Shown here: positions 54,073 to 62,842 of the stretch, in pieces
How the letters are laid out: every line of letters starts with the position of its first letter
Numbering within the stretch: position 1 is the first letter of the stretch
Source of the DNA: Sphingomonadales bacterium
GTDB taxonomy: Bacteria > Pseudomonadota > Alphaproteobacteria > Sphingomonadales > Sphingomonadaceae
Reading direction: 5' to 3'
Assembly (NCBI GenBank): GCA_027486415.1
Contig: JAIXPC010000011.1
Coordinates: 417,411 to 481,410 of the forward strand
DNA: 64,000 nt
Notes under the pieces: generated by a model
The model's input: only the letters and a program-made list of their open reading frames with translations
What the model was told of the DNA's origin: nothing
The model's database searches: none
Position numbers and translations under genes: made by a program

Positions 54073-54894
54073 ATGGACATTCAGGTCACCCTCGCCCGCA
54101 TCGCAGACGCCCTTGATCGGCTTTCCCCGCCGCCATCAGCGCCGGCCGATCCGGCGCACGGCCACTGGTTTGGCTGGGACGGCAGCGGGCTCGCGGCCTT
54201 GCCACCCGCCCGTGCAACGCCCCTGGCCCTGTATCGCGGCGTGGAACCGCAGGCAGGGTTGTTGCTGGAGAACGCCCGTCGCCACGCCGTCGGCCTGCCG
54301 GCGCATGATGCGCTGCTGTGGGGCGCACGCGGCATGGGAAAATCCAGTCTCGCACGCTCGGTGGTTGCCGATCTGCTGGGTCAGGGTCACGACATCGCAT
54401 TGGTGCAGGTGCTGTTGCCGGCCCTGGCCACACTGCCCGCCCTGTTCCAGGTGCTGGCTGCCACGGGACGGCCATTTCTGGTGTTTCTGGATGATGTCTC
54501 GCTGGGGGCGGATGCGGGCGAGGTTCATGCGCTGCGCTCGCTTCTTGATGGCGGAGTGCAGGCGCGCCCCGATCATGTGCGCCTGATCGTCACCAGCAAT
54601 CGCCGTCATCTGGTGCCGCGTGCCCTGGCCGAAAACGAGGCGGACGCCATCAACCCGCGCGACGCCGCCGACGACCATCTCGCGCTGGCAGATCGGTTTG
54701 GGCTCAGGCTGGGCTTTCATGCCTGCGATCAGCAAACCTATCTCGCCATCTGCGCCGCCTATGCCGAAGCACACGGATTGGCATTTGATGCGGCTGCCGC
54801 GCTGGCATGGGCCGCCGGTCGCGGCGCGCGGTCGGGCCGGGTGGCGTGGCAGTTCACGGTTGAACAAGCCGGAGCACAGGGCAAGCGTCTGTAA
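54073..54894 (+). CDS. DUF815 family ATPase
   Basis: A 273-residue P-loop ATPase of the DUF815 family. The Walker A is GARGMGKSS, Walker B is FLVFLDDVS, and the sensor-like segment LIVTSNRRHLVPR is typical of the group. Other family features are the ENEADAINPRDAADDHLALADRFGLRLGF stretch, given here by role. Function is unproven. It is divergent from yajC, an arrangement I recall as common in Alphaproteobacteria. The frame opens upstream at 53989; the ATG at 54073 fits the family N-terminus. Confidence 0.85.
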   Translation: MDIQVTLARIADALDRLSPPPSAPADPAHGHWFGWDGSGLAALPPARATPLALYRGVEPQAGLLLENARRHAVGLPAHDALLWGARGMGKSSLARSVVADLLGQGHDIALVQVLLPALATLPALFQVLAATGRPFLVFLDDVSLGADAGEVHALRSLLDGGVQARPDHVRLIVTSNRRHLVPRALAENEADAINPRDAADDHLALADRFGLRLGFHACDQQTYLAICAAYAEAHGLAFDAAAALAWAAGRGARSGRVAWQFTVEQAGAQGKRL

Positions 54895-54913
54895 CAGCGC
54901 CAGCGCTCGCATT

Positions 54914-54960
54914 TTTCCTGATCTTGACTCTACCGGGCAGCAGGTCAAAATTTCCTGATC
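54914..54960. repeat. 10-bp direct repeat upstream of DUF3011 gene
   Basis: TTTCCTGATC occurs at 54914-54923 and again at 54951-54960, 37 bp apart. Between them lies an inverted TTGAC...GTCAA pair. The site is in the promoter region of the first DUF3011 gene and could bind a regulator in tandem. Confidence 0.35.
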
Positions 54961-55016
54961 GTTAACTTGCGTGATGGCAGGATCAATCTCTTGCCGCAGC
55001 ATATCGGGGAATGCTC

Positions 55017-55799
55017 ATGCGCAGCCTTGTTGTCTCAACGCTGTCGATCCCGTCACTGGCCCTTGCCGCCGGCATTGCCCTGCCGGCCGCGCCGGCCGCC
55101 GCACAGTCCTCGCGCGATGTCACCTGCGAAAGCTGGAATTATCGCGAAGCCAGCTGCCCCACCCCCGGGGCAGTCCGTGCCCAGCTGGTCCGCGTGCTCG
55201 GCGGCCAGTGCGTTGAAGGCCAGAGCTGGATTTACGATGGCAACGCGATCCGCGTTCGCAACGGCTGTCGCGCGACATTCCGGATCGATACCAACGCCGG
55301 TTGGGGCGGCGGCGGATGGGGCAATGGGGGCAATTTTGGCAACGAGCGCTGGCAGGTGATGCGCTGCGAAAGCTGGAATTACCGGGATCAGCGTTGCCCG
55401 ACCAATGGCGCCATCCGCGGCGCACGCATGTTGCGGGTGATCGCTGGCGACTGCCGCGACGGCGCCACCTGGCGCTGGGATCGCCGCGCCATCACCGTCC
55501 GCAATGGTTGCCGGGCCGAATTCGAAGTCATGCCGGCCAGCAACGGTTGGGGCGGCAACGGCGGCAGCTGGCAGGGCGGCGGTGGCGGCAACTGGCAGGG
55601 CGGCGGCGGACAGCAGGCGGCGCGGGTCAACTGCGAAAGCTGGAATTACCGGCAGGCGCAGTGCCCCATCGCGCGCGGCAGCCAGGTGCGTCTCAATCGC
55701 GTGCTGGGCGGCAATTGCGTGCAGGGACGCAGCTGGGGCCAGGAAGCGAGCTTCATCTGGGTGAAGGACGGCTGCCGCGCGAGCTTTGACGTCTATTGA
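55017..55799 (+). CDS. Secreted protein with three DUF3011 repeats
   Basis: A 260-residue exported protein; the signal peptide ends near residue 29 (PAAPAAA before QSS). Three DUF3011-type repeats of about 50 residues begin at C37, C117 and C206, each with CESWNYR, a second cysteine seven to eight residues on, a G-x-C or GNC, and a closing GCRA. Four cysteines per repeat suggest two disulfides each. Glycine/tryptophan-rich linkers separate the repeats. DUF3011 function is unknown; a surface or periplasmic binding role is inference. A second protein with one such repeat follows after 25 bp. Start at 55017; 55011 is also in frame. Confidence 0.82.
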   Translation: MRSLVVSTLSIPSLALAAGIALPAAPAAAQSSRDVTCESWNYREASCPTPGAVRAQLVRVLGGQCVEGQSWIYDGNAIRVRNGCRATFRIDTNAGWGGGGWGNGGNFGNERWQVMRCESWNYRDQRCPTNGAIRGARMLRVIAGDCRDGATWRWDRRAITVRNGCRAEFEVMPASNGWGGNGGSWQGGGGGNWQGGGGQQAARVNCESWNYRQAQCPIARGSQVRLNRVLGGNCVQGRSWGQEASFIWVKDGCRASFDVY

Positions 55800-55824
55800 T
55801 CACGATCCCGGGGGGGGAAGCTTC

Positions 55825-56841
55825 ATGCGCGCGTCCATCGGACTGGCCACGGCGGCCAGCCTTGTCATCAGCCATTTGGCCACCTCGGCCATGGCGCAAG
55901 TTCCATCGCGAATGGCGCCGCCTCGTGAACCAGCAAGCGAACGTCCGGCCCCGGTTGCAAAGCCTGCCGTGAACCGCCCCGCCCCCAAGCCCGCCAAGCC
56001 TGATCAGGGCTTTGGCGGTTCCGGCGGCACGTCCGGTGGCAAAAAACCCGGCTTCGGCGGTTCGGGCGGCAGCTCAGGCGGCAACAGGCCAGACTTTGGT
56101 GGATCGGGTGGGACCTCCGGAGGCAACCGGCCAGACTTCGGCGGCTCCGGCGGCAGCTGGCAGAAGCCGCCCCGCCCGCCCGTGCGCCCGCCTGTTCGAC
56201 CGCCCGTTTTGCCCCCCACCGGCAATTGGGGCGGCTCTGGTGGCAGCTGGAATGACTGGAATGGCCGCATCGTCCGCTGCGAAAGCTGGAATTACCGCTA
56301 TGCCCGCTGCAATCTGGCAACATCGGGTGGTGTCCGGTTGGTGCGGGTCATTGCCGGCGACTGCCGTCAGGGTCGCACGTGGGGATTTGATGCGCGCCGC
56401 AACTTTGTCTGGGTCAATCGCGGTTGTCGTGCCGATTTCCAGGGGCGTTACGGCAGCTGGAGCAATGGGCCGAACACCGGTGCGGTGATTGCCGGTGTCG
56501 CCGTGGCGGCCGGCCTGATCGCCTTGCTTGCCTCGAAGGGGCGTTCGGTGGATCAGGGGGCGACAGCCCAGATGGCAACGATCGATATTGCACCTGGAGC
56601 AGTTCCCGCAGTCGCCGATCCGGCCTTCCGCCGCTGCGTCGAAGAGGCCGCCCGCCAGATCGGCGCGACCGGCGGCACCGCGATCCGGCTGACCGGGCCG
56701 GTCGATGCATCGCGCGGCAACGATGGATGGACATTCCAGATGCCATTGGAGGCGATGTGGCCGGGCGATACCCATGCCACGCCGGCCTTCTGCCGCGCCA
56801 GCAGCAATGCGCTTCAGGAGCTCAGCTTTTATCAGGGCTGA
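55825..56841 (+). CDS. Secreted glycine-rich protein with one DUF3011 repeat
   Basis: A 338-residue exported protein. Signal peptide to about residue 24 (ATSAMA before QVP), a proline-rich part, four 14-residue glycine/serine repeats (GFGGSGGTSGG type) around residues 62-112, a PPV/RPP stretch, then one DUF3011 repeat starting at C152. A hydrophobic helix follows (GAVIAGVAVAAGLIALLA, about 216-233), and a C-terminal domain with cysteines at CVEEAARQIGATGG and FCRASSNALQEL. The helix may anchor it in the membrane. The start is set by a GGGGGGGAAG site. Probably co-transcribed with the three-repeat protein. Confidence 0.78.
   Translation: MRASIGLATAASLVISHLATSAMAQVPSRMAPPREPASERPAPVAKPAVNRPAPKPAKPDQGFGGSGGTSGGKKPGFGGSGGSSGGNRPDFGGSGGTSGGNRPDFGGSGGSWQKPPRPPVRPPVRPPVLPPTGNWGGSGGSWNDWNGRIVRCESWNYRYARCNLATSGGVRLVRVIAGDCRQGRTWGFDARRNFVWVNRGCRADFQGRYGSWSNGPNTGAVIAGVAVAAGLIALLASKGRSVDQGATAQMATIDIAPGAVPAVADPAFRRCVEEAARQIGATGGTAIRLTGPVDASRGNDGWTFQMPLEAMWPGDTHATPAFCRASSNALQELSFYQG
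56008..56160 (+). repeat. Four 42-bp repeats encoding Gly/Ser-rich units
   Basis: Units of 42 bp (14 codons) begin at 56008, 56050, 56092 and 56134, the last one partial. Each encodes (G/D)FGGSGG(T/S)SGG(K/N)(K/R)P. Bases differ mainly at third codon positions, showing that the protein repeat is under selection. Confidence 0.8.
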
Positions 56842-56933
56842 CATGATGGGCCATGCGACCTGCGCGCCGATTGCCGTCGGCGCGGCAGACCTGCTATGAC
56901 AGAAGCCTTCATTCAGCTTCAAGGCCCAACATC

Positions 56934-58811
56934 TTGAAAACGCTCGGCATCATCTGGCGCGTCATGGTCGGCATCAAGGATTTCCTGGTGCTGTGCCTGC
57001 TGGCCCTGTTCTTCATCGGCATTTCGGCGCTGCTGTCGTCGGCCAAGCCCGCGCACGTGCCCGATGGATCGGCGCTCGTGCTGGCACTTGATGGGGCCAT
57101 TGTCGATCAGGCTTCGGAAACCTCGCCGCTAGATGCGGCGTCAGGCGGCATGGCCGGAGAGGTGCAGGCGCGAGACCTTGTCCGCGCCATCGATCACGCG
57201 GCAGCTGACGATCGCATCAAGGCGATCGTTCTGCAGCTGGATGGCTTCATGGGCGGCGGCCAGGCCAACCTGGCCAGCGTCGCCGACGCACTGGCCCGGT
57301 TCCGCAAGGCTGGCAAGCCGGTTCATGCCTGGGCCACGGCCTATGGTGATGACAGCTGGTATCTGGCCGCAGGCGCCAGCCAGCTGTGGGTCAGTCCGAT
57401 GGGCGGCGTTGTCCTTACCGGGCCGGGAGGTTCTCGCCTCTATTTCGCCCGCGCGCTCGAAAAGCTGCAGATTGATGTCAACGTGTTCCGTGTCGGCACC
57501 TACAAGTCGTTCGTGGAACCCTTCACCCGGTCGTCTGCCTCTCCGGAAGCCAAGGCAGCCGATCAGGCGCTGGCTGGCAGCCTGTGGACCAGCTGGCAGG
57601 CCGATGCCCGCCGCCTGCGCCCGAAGGCCAATATTGCTGCCTATATCAATGAGTTGCCGCAGCGCATCGGCAAGTTCGGTGGTGATGGCGCCAAGGCCGC
57701 GCTGGATGCCGGGCTGGTCGACCAGATCGGCAGCCGCGATGCCTTTGATGCCGCCATGATCAAACTGGTTGGCCAGGACGAGTTGGACGACTGGGGCCAT
57801 TTCACCGGCGTCGGTCTGGATGACTATCTGTCGGTCATCGGCAACGACAAGGGCGGCGATGCCGTTGGCGTCGTCTACGTCACGGGCAACATCGTCGATG
57901 GTGAAGCCCCGCGCGGTACGGCCGGCAGCACCACCATCCGGCTGGCGCTGGAAGATGCGCTTGAAAAGCATGACAATATCAAGGCGCTGGTCGTGCGTGT
58001 CGACAGCGGTGGTGGTTCCGTGACCGCGTCGGAAGAGATCCGCGCCGCCCTGTTGGCCGCCAAGGCTGATGGTCTGCCAGTCATTGCCAGCTTTGGCCCG
58101 GTTGCGGCCAGCGGGGGCTATTGGGTCGGGACGGCAGCAGACGAGATCTATGCCCAGCCTTCCACCATCACCGGCTCGATCGGCGTGTTCGCCATCCTGC
58201 CCAGCTTCCCGCGGGCACTGAACGACCTTGGCATCAACAGCGACGGCGTGAAGACCACGCCTTACAGTGGGGAACCGGATGTCATTGCCGGGCTGTCGCC
58301 GCAGGTTCGCACCGTTCTGCAGATGGGCGTGGAGGACGTGTATCGCCGCTTCCTTGGCGTCGTGTCGACCGCGCGCAAGTTGCCGGTGGCCGAGGTTGAC
58401 CGCATCGCTCAGGGCCGGGTGTGGGCCGGCACACAGGCGCAGCAGTTGCGGCTTGTCGACAAGTTCGGCGGGCTGGATGCCGCGGTTGCCGCTGCCGCCG
58501 CGAAGGCCGGCATCAAGGGCGACGTGCAGGTGATTGATATCGAAAAGCCGATTCCGGCGTGGCAGCAGGCACTTACCGGCCTTGGCGCTGCCGAGACCGA
58601 GGAGCAGGCCCGCGATCCGTGGGCGCGCGCGGTGCAGGCATCGCGCCTACGCCTGCTGGCGACGGCGCGCGATTTCGGTTGGCTCGCTGCCGGCAAGGGC
58701 GCAACGATGCAAGCGCTGTGTGTGGAGTGCACGATGGCGGGGTCGCCGCGCCCGGCGGCGGCCCGTGATGCCGAAACCCTGCTGGGCAGGTTGCTTCAAT
58801 CGTCCCGGTAA
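56934..58811 (+). CDS. sppA: Signal peptide peptidase SppA, 67K type
   Basis: A 625-residue inner-membrane serine protease of family S49 that degrades cleaved signal peptides. An N-terminal helix (FLVLCLLALFFIGISALL) is followed by two tandem S49 domains. The catalytic lysine is in RVGTYKSFVEPFTR in the first half, and the serine in GPVAASGGYWVGTAADEIYA in the second, as in E. coli SppA. The start is uncertain: TTG at 56934 with AAGG upstream, or ATG at 56964 (MVGIKDF). The 3' end overlaps the convergent TRIC gene by 16 bp. Confidence 0.93.
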   Translation: MKTLGIIWRVMVGIKDFLVLCLLALFFIGISALLSSAKPAHVPDGSALVLALDGAIVDQASETSPLDAASGGMAGEVQARDLVRAIDHAAADDRIKAIVLQLDGFMGGGQANLASVADALARFRKAGKPVHAWATAYGDDSWYLAAGASQLWVSPMGGVVLTGPGGSRLYFARALEKLQIDVNVFRVGTYKSFVEPFTRSSASPEAKAADQALAGSLWTSWQADARRLRPKANIAAYINELPQRIGKFGGDGAKAALDAGLVDQIGSRDAFDAAMIKLVGQDELDDWGHFTGVGLDDYLSVIGNDKGGDAVGVVYVTGNIVDGEAPRGTAGSTTIRLALEDALEKHDNIKALVVRVDSGGGSVTASEEIRAALLAAKADGLPVIASFGPVAASGGYWVGTAADEIYAQPSTITGSIGVFAILPSFPRALNDLGINSDGVKTTPYSGEPDVIAGLSPQVRTVLQMGVEDVYRRFLGVVSTARKLPVAEVDRIAQGRVWAGTQAQQLRLVDKFGGLDAAVAAAAAKAGIKGDVQVIDIEKPIPAWQQALTGLGAAETEEQARDPWARAVQASRLRLLATARDFGWLAAGKGATMQALCVECTMAGSPRPAAARDAETLLGRLLQSSR

Positions 58812-59425
58812 CCGGGCAGTGCAAGGCCGGTTGCGATGGCCACCCCACGCAGGCCAAAGCCCGCCGCGGCACCGATGAATGCTGCCGGCCAGAGCGAGAG
58901 GCCGATGAGGGTGAGCACCACATAAGTCCCTGCCCCTAGGGCGGCGGCTGAGACGTAGATTTCGCGGCGCAGCAGGATCGAGGGCTCTCCGGCGAGCAGA
59001 TCGCGGACGATGCCGCCAAAGCTGGCGGTGAGAACGCCCATGATAACAGATGGTAAGGCTGGAACGCCCAGGCTGAGGGCCTTGGCGGCGCCCAGCACGG
59101 AATAGGCGCCGAGGCCGAGCGCGTCGAACCACAGCAGCGCGTCCATGCGCCAGCGATCGGCCTTCAGGATCCAGACGGCGGCTGCGGCGACCAGGCAGAT
59201 GCCCAATATGTCTGATCGGCCCACCCAGAACACCGGCGCCCCGATCAGCAGATCGCGCAGCGTGCCACCACCCACCCCGGTGACGGCGGCGAAAAAGGCA
59301 AAGGTCACAATGGTTTGCTTGATCCGCGCGGCCGCCAGCGCGCCCGATACGGCGAACACGGCCACCCCCGCCATGTCGAGCACGGCCAGCAGAGGCTCCA
59401 GCGGCGGAATCGGCAAGGCGGCCAT
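58796..59425 (-). CDS. TRIC-family membrane channel (UPF0126/YadS-like)
   Basis: A 209-residue membrane protein with seven helices in an internally repeated 3+3+1 layout. Each half has the TRIC signature: GGGTLRDLLIG in the first and FGGIVRDLLAGEPSILL in the second. Bacterial TRIC proteins form trimeric cation channels; older names are UPF0126 or YadS. The start overlaps the stop of the PepSY gene by one base. The C-terminus overlaps sppA in antisense. Confidence 0.88.
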   Translation of the reverse strand: MAALPIPPLEPLLAVLDMAGVAVFAVSGALAAARIKQTIVTFAFFAAVTGVGGGTLRDLLIGAPVFWVGRSDILGICLVAAAAVWILKADRWRMDALLWFDALGLGAYSVLGAAKALSLGVPALPSVIMGVLTASFGGIVRDLLAGEPSILLRREIYVSAAALGAGTYVVLTLIGLSLWPAAFIGAAAGFGLRGVAIATGLALPGYRDD

Positions 59426-60078
59426 CAGCGACGCCAGAAATGCCGGACGGTGAGCACTGCGCCGGTGCCGACAACGCCCAGCGCCAGCAATGTGGAGATG
59501 ATGATCAGCGGCGAATGGGTGTTCTCGCGTTCCGTCCAGTCCATGATGTGCAGGCCCCAGAACAGGTCGTAAAAACGCCAGAACGCTGTGCGAACCGCGG
59601 CAATGTCGCCGTGCGCGTTGACATAAACGCGGGTTCCGTCGGCAAATTCGACAGCGTGGCCGACCATTTCGCGCCAGTCGCTGGCTGGTTTTGCCGGCGT
59701 GACCTCGCGCACCGTTGCCGGGCCGGAAAGTGTAGTGCCGGCGCGGGCAATCGCCTCGGCGTGGGCGGCAGTAACGCGGATGGGCTGGCCAGTCGCGGCA
59801 TCAAGCAGCCGCTTGCCGCCGGCATCGGTCACCTTCCACACCGGCTTGCCGAGCAGGCTGCCCAGTTCCAGTTTCTCGATGCCCTGCATCGCCGGCAGGC
59901 CGGCCGGCATGGTCAGCGTCGCCGGATCGCGCCGCAGCGTGGTGCCGCGCACTTCGTCGATCGGGCGCACCACCATCACCAGCCCCGAAGCGACCCACAG
60001 GATGATCTGGATACCAATGATGACCCCGCCCCACAGGTGGAGCCAGCGGACGGTGCGGGTGGCGCGGGGTGACAACAT
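59425..60078 (-). CDS. PepSY domain membrane protein
   Basis: A 217-residue protein with an N-terminal helix (WLHLWGGVIIGIQIILWVASGLVM), a periplasmic PepSY-type domain (GKRLLDAATGQPIRVTAAHAEAIA; FADGTRVYVNAHGDIAAVR, each by parts) and a second helix near the C-terminus (IISTLLALGVVGTGAVLTV). Similar proteins are related to PepSY/TM proteins near iron uptake or reductase genes; role here unknown. The WRFYDLFWGLHIMDWTER segment is typical. It leads a two-gene unit with the TRIC gene. Confidence 0.82.
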   Translation of the reverse strand: MLSPRATRTVRWLHLWGGVIIGIQIILWVASGLVMVVRPIDEVRGTTLRRDPATLTMPAGLPAMQGIEKLELGSLLGKPVWKVTDAGGKRLLDAATGQPIRVTAAHAEAIARAGTTLSGPATVREVTPAKPASDWREMVGHAVEFADGTRVYVNAHGDIAAVRTAFWRFYDLFWGLHIMDWTERENTHSPLIIISTLLALGVVGTGAVLTVRHFWRR

Positions 60079-60146
60079 GGCGTGCGTGTAGCCGTTGGTA
60101 GAAGTGGCGTCACCCCTTGGCAGGGTTGCTGCTGACAGCGAGCAAG

Positions 60147-60165
60147 CGGCGCGGCACGCGCGCCG
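60147..60165 (-). terminator. GC-rich hairpin after lpd
   Basis: CGGCGCG (60147-60153) and CGCGCCG (60159-60165) form a 7-bp stem with a 5-nt loop, 9 bp past the lpd stop on the minus strand. The T content after it is low, so termination is only possible. Confidence 0.35.
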
Positions 60166-60174
60166 AATGCTGCG

Positions 60175-61572
60175 TCACATATGGATCGGCTTGCCTGTCA
60201 CCGCCATCGCCGCTTCCTTCAGCGCTTCCGAATGGGTCGGGTGGGCGTGGCATGTGAGCGCGATGTCTTCGGACGAGGCGCCGAATTCCATCGCCTGTGC
60301 GGCCTGGGCGATCATGGTGCCGGCGTGTGAGCCGATGATGTGGACGCCGAGGACGCGGTCAGTCTTCGCGTCGGCCAGCACCTTCACGAAACCATCGGTG
60401 TCACGGTTGGTCTTGGCGCGGCTGTTGGCGGCAAACAGGAACTTGCCGGCCTTGTAGGCGACGCCTTCGGCCTTCAACTCTTCTTCCGTCTTGCCGACCG
60501 TGCCGACCTCCGGGTGAGTGTAGACAACCGCCGGGATCACGGCGTGGTTCACGTAACCAGCGAGGCCGGCAATATTGTCGGCGCAGGCCAGGCCTTCATC
60601 CTCGGCCTTGTGGGCCAGCATCGGGCCTTCCACCACGTCGCCGATGGCCCAGATGCCGGGCACGGCGGTGGCGAAATGATGATCGATCGGCACACGTCCC
60701 CTGGCGTCCAGCGTCAGCCCGGTCGCCGCCAGGTTCAGGCCATCGGTGTTGGGCCGGCGGCCGATGGAGAGCAGCACCACGTCAGCCTCGATGGCTTCCG
60801 ATGCGCCGCCGGCGGCCGGTTCGACGGTGACGACAGCCCCTGCCCCCTTGCGCTCGACGCCCACCACCTTGGTCGCCGTCTTCAGCACCATGCCCTGCTT
60901 CTTCAGGATGCGGGCAAAGGCGTCGGCCACCTCGATATCCATCGCCGGCACGATGCGCGGCGCATATTCCACCACGGTCACCTTCGCACCCAGGCGGCGC
61001 CACACGCTGCCCATTTCCAGCCCGATATAGCCGCCGCCGATCACGACGAGATGGCCCGGCACCTTGGCAAGGCTGAGCGCCTCGGTGGAGGTGACGATCA
61101 CCTCCCCATCGGGCGTCATGCCCGGCAGCAGCGCGACTTCGGAACCGGTGGCGATAATGAAGTTCTTCGCGGTGATGGTGCGATCACCCACCTTCACCGA
61201 CCTGGCGTCGATGAAGCTGGCTGCGCCCTTCACCCATTCCACCTTGTTCTTCTTGAACAGCATCTCGATGCCGCCGGTCAGTTCCTTGACCGCCTTGTCC
61301 TTCTCCCCCAGCAGGCCGGAGAGATCGAAGGAGACATTGTCGGCCTTCACGCCGAACTTGGCGAGATGGCCGCCGGCCAGTTCCTCATAGAGGTGGCTGC
61401 CATTCAACAGCGCCTTTGACGGGATGCAGCCGACATTCAGGCAGGTGCCGCCCAACGTGCCGCGCTTCTCCACGCAGGCGACCTTCAGGCCATGCTGCGC
61501 CGCGCGGATCGCCGCGACATAGCCGCCGGGGCCGCCGCCGATGACGACGACATCAAATTCGGGACTGGCCAT
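60175..61572 (-). CDS. lpd: Dihydrolipoyl dehydrogenase
   Basis: E3 flavoprotein that reoxidises the dihydrolipoyl groups of 2-oxo acid dehydrogenase complexes. The product has 465 residues. FAD-binding GGGPGG is near residue 12; the redox disulfide is C44/C49 in GGTCLNVGCIPSK; NAD-binding GGGYIGLEMG follows. The C-terminal active-site histidine and glutamate lie in CHAHPTHSE. It is the third gene of sucA-sucB-lpd, so it probably serves 2-oxoglutarate dehydrogenase. Confidence 0.96.
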   Translation of the reverse strand: MASPEFDVVVIGGGPGGYVAAIRAAQHGLKVACVEKRGTLGGTCLNVGCIPSKALLNGSHLYEELAGGHLAKFGVKADNVSFDLSGLLGEKDKAVKELTGGIEMLFKKNKVEWVKGAASFIDARSVKVGDRTITAKNFIIATGSEVALLPGMTPDGEVIVTSTEALSLAKVPGHLVVIGGGYIGLEMGSVWRRLGAKVTVVEYAPRIVPAMDIEVADAFARILKKQGMVLKTATKVVGVERKGAGAVVTVEPAAGGASEAIEADVVLLSIGRRPNTDGLNLAATGLTLDARGRVPIDHHFATAVPGIWAIGDVVEGPMLAHKAEDEGLACADNIAGLAGYVNHAVIPAVVYTHPEVGTVGKTEEELKAEGVAYKAGKFLFAANSRAKTNRDTDGFVKVLADAKTDRVLGVHIIGSHAGTMIAQAAQAMEFGASSEDIALTCHAHPTHSEALKEAAMAVTGKPIHM

Positions 61573-61584
61573 GGCAAATTCCTC

Positions 61585-62829
61585 TTACAGGTCGATCAGC
61601 AGACGCGCCGGATCCTCGATGGCTTCCTTGACGCGCACCAGGAAGGTCACGGCTTCACGGCCATCGATCAGGCGGTGATCATAGGACAGCGCCAGATACA
61701 TCATCGGGCGCACGACGACCTGGCCACCCCGAACGACCGGGCGATCTTCCACGCGGTGCAGGCCGAGCACGCCCGACTGCGGCGGATTGAGGATCGGCGT
61801 CGACAGCAGCGAACCGAACACGCCGCCGTTGGAGATGGTGAAGTTGCCGCCTTGCAGCTCGTCGATCTTCAGCGTGCCCTTGCGCGCGCGATCACCGAAA
61901 TCGGCGATGGCACCTTCGATCTCGGCAAAGCTTTTCGCCTGCGCGTCCTTCAGGATCGGCACGACGAGGCCGCCCGGTGAGGACACGGCGATGCCGAGAT
62001 CGGCATAATCCTTGTAGACGATCTCGTCGCCCTCGATCGCCGCGCCCACCGACGGCACGTCCTTCAGCGCCAGCACGACGGCCTTGGCAAAGAAGGACAT
62101 GAAGCCGAGGCGGATGCCGTGCTTCTTTTCAAACATGTCCTTGTACTTGGCGCGGGCTTCGATCACGGCCGACATGTCGACATCGTTGAACGTCGTCAGC
62201 ATCGCGGCGGTGTTCTGGGCTTCCTTCAGCCGGCGCGCGATGGTCTGGCGCAGACGGGTCATCTTCACCCGCTCCTCGCGGCGCGCGGCCGGAGCGGTAG
62301 CAGCGATCGGCGCGGCAGCAGGAGCGGCAGCGGCGGGCGCCGACTTCACACGGGCGGTGCCGGCTTCGATCGCGGCGAGCACGTCGCCCTTGGTCAGGCG
62401 GCCATCCTTGCCGGTGCCGCTGATGCTGGCGGGGTCGAGATTGTAGGTATCGAGAAGGCCGCGCACGGCCGGCGCAATGGCTTCGACAGCGGCGGGAGCG
62501 CTGGTGGGCGCCGGAGCCGGAGCCGGCGCAGCAACCGGAGCCGGAGCCGGAGCCGGTGCAGCAGCAGCCGGAGCCGGGGCGGCGGCAACACCGCCTTCGA
62601 CGATCTGGGCGATCAGTGCGCCCACCGTCACCGTGTCACCGGTCTTGAAGAACTGCTCGCCCATCACGCCGGCCACAGGTGCCGGCACTTCCACCGCCAC
62701 CTTGTCGGTTTCCAGCGCCACGATGGCTTCGTCGGCAGCGACGGCCTCGCCCGGCTGTTTCAGCCACTGGCCAACGCTGGCTTCGGTGATGGATTCGCCC
62801 AAGGCGGGCACGACGACATCGGTTGCCAT
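61585..62829 (-). CDS. sucB: Dihydrolipoamide succinyltransferase (E2 of 2-oxoglutarate dehydrogenase)
   Basis: The E2 core of the 2-oxoglutarate dehydrogenase complex of the TCA cycle; 414 residues. One lipoyl domain with the modified lysine K43 in [10 protein letters not shown], an alanine/proline linker, a peripheral-subunit-binding domain ([20 protein letters not shown]) and a catalytic domain ending with [15 protein letters not shown], whose histidine is catalytic. Start at 62829 ([13 protein letters not shown]). Preceded by sucA with a 13-bp gap. Confidence 0.96.
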   Translation of the reverse strand: MATDVVVPALGESITEASVGQWLKQPGEAVAADEAIVALETDKVAVEVPAPVAGVMGEQFFKTGDTVTVGALIAQIVEGGVAAAPAPAAAAPAPAPAPVAAPAPAPAPTSAPAAVEAIAPAVRGLLDTYNLDPASISGTGKDGRLTKGDVLAAIEAGTARVKSAPAAAAPAAAPIAATAPAARREERVKMTRLRQTIARRLKEAQNTAAMLTTFNDVDMSAVIEARAKYKDMFEKKHGIRLGFMSFFAKAVVLALKDVPSVGAAIEGDEIVYKDYADLGIAVSSPGGLVVPILKDAQAKSFAEIEGAIADFGDRARKGTLKIDELQGGNFTISNGGVFGSLLSTPILNPPQSGVLGLHRVEDRPVVRGGQVVVRPMMYLALSYDHRLIDGREAVTFLVRVKEAIEDPARLLIDL

Positions 62830-62842
62830 GTTCTTCGCTCTC

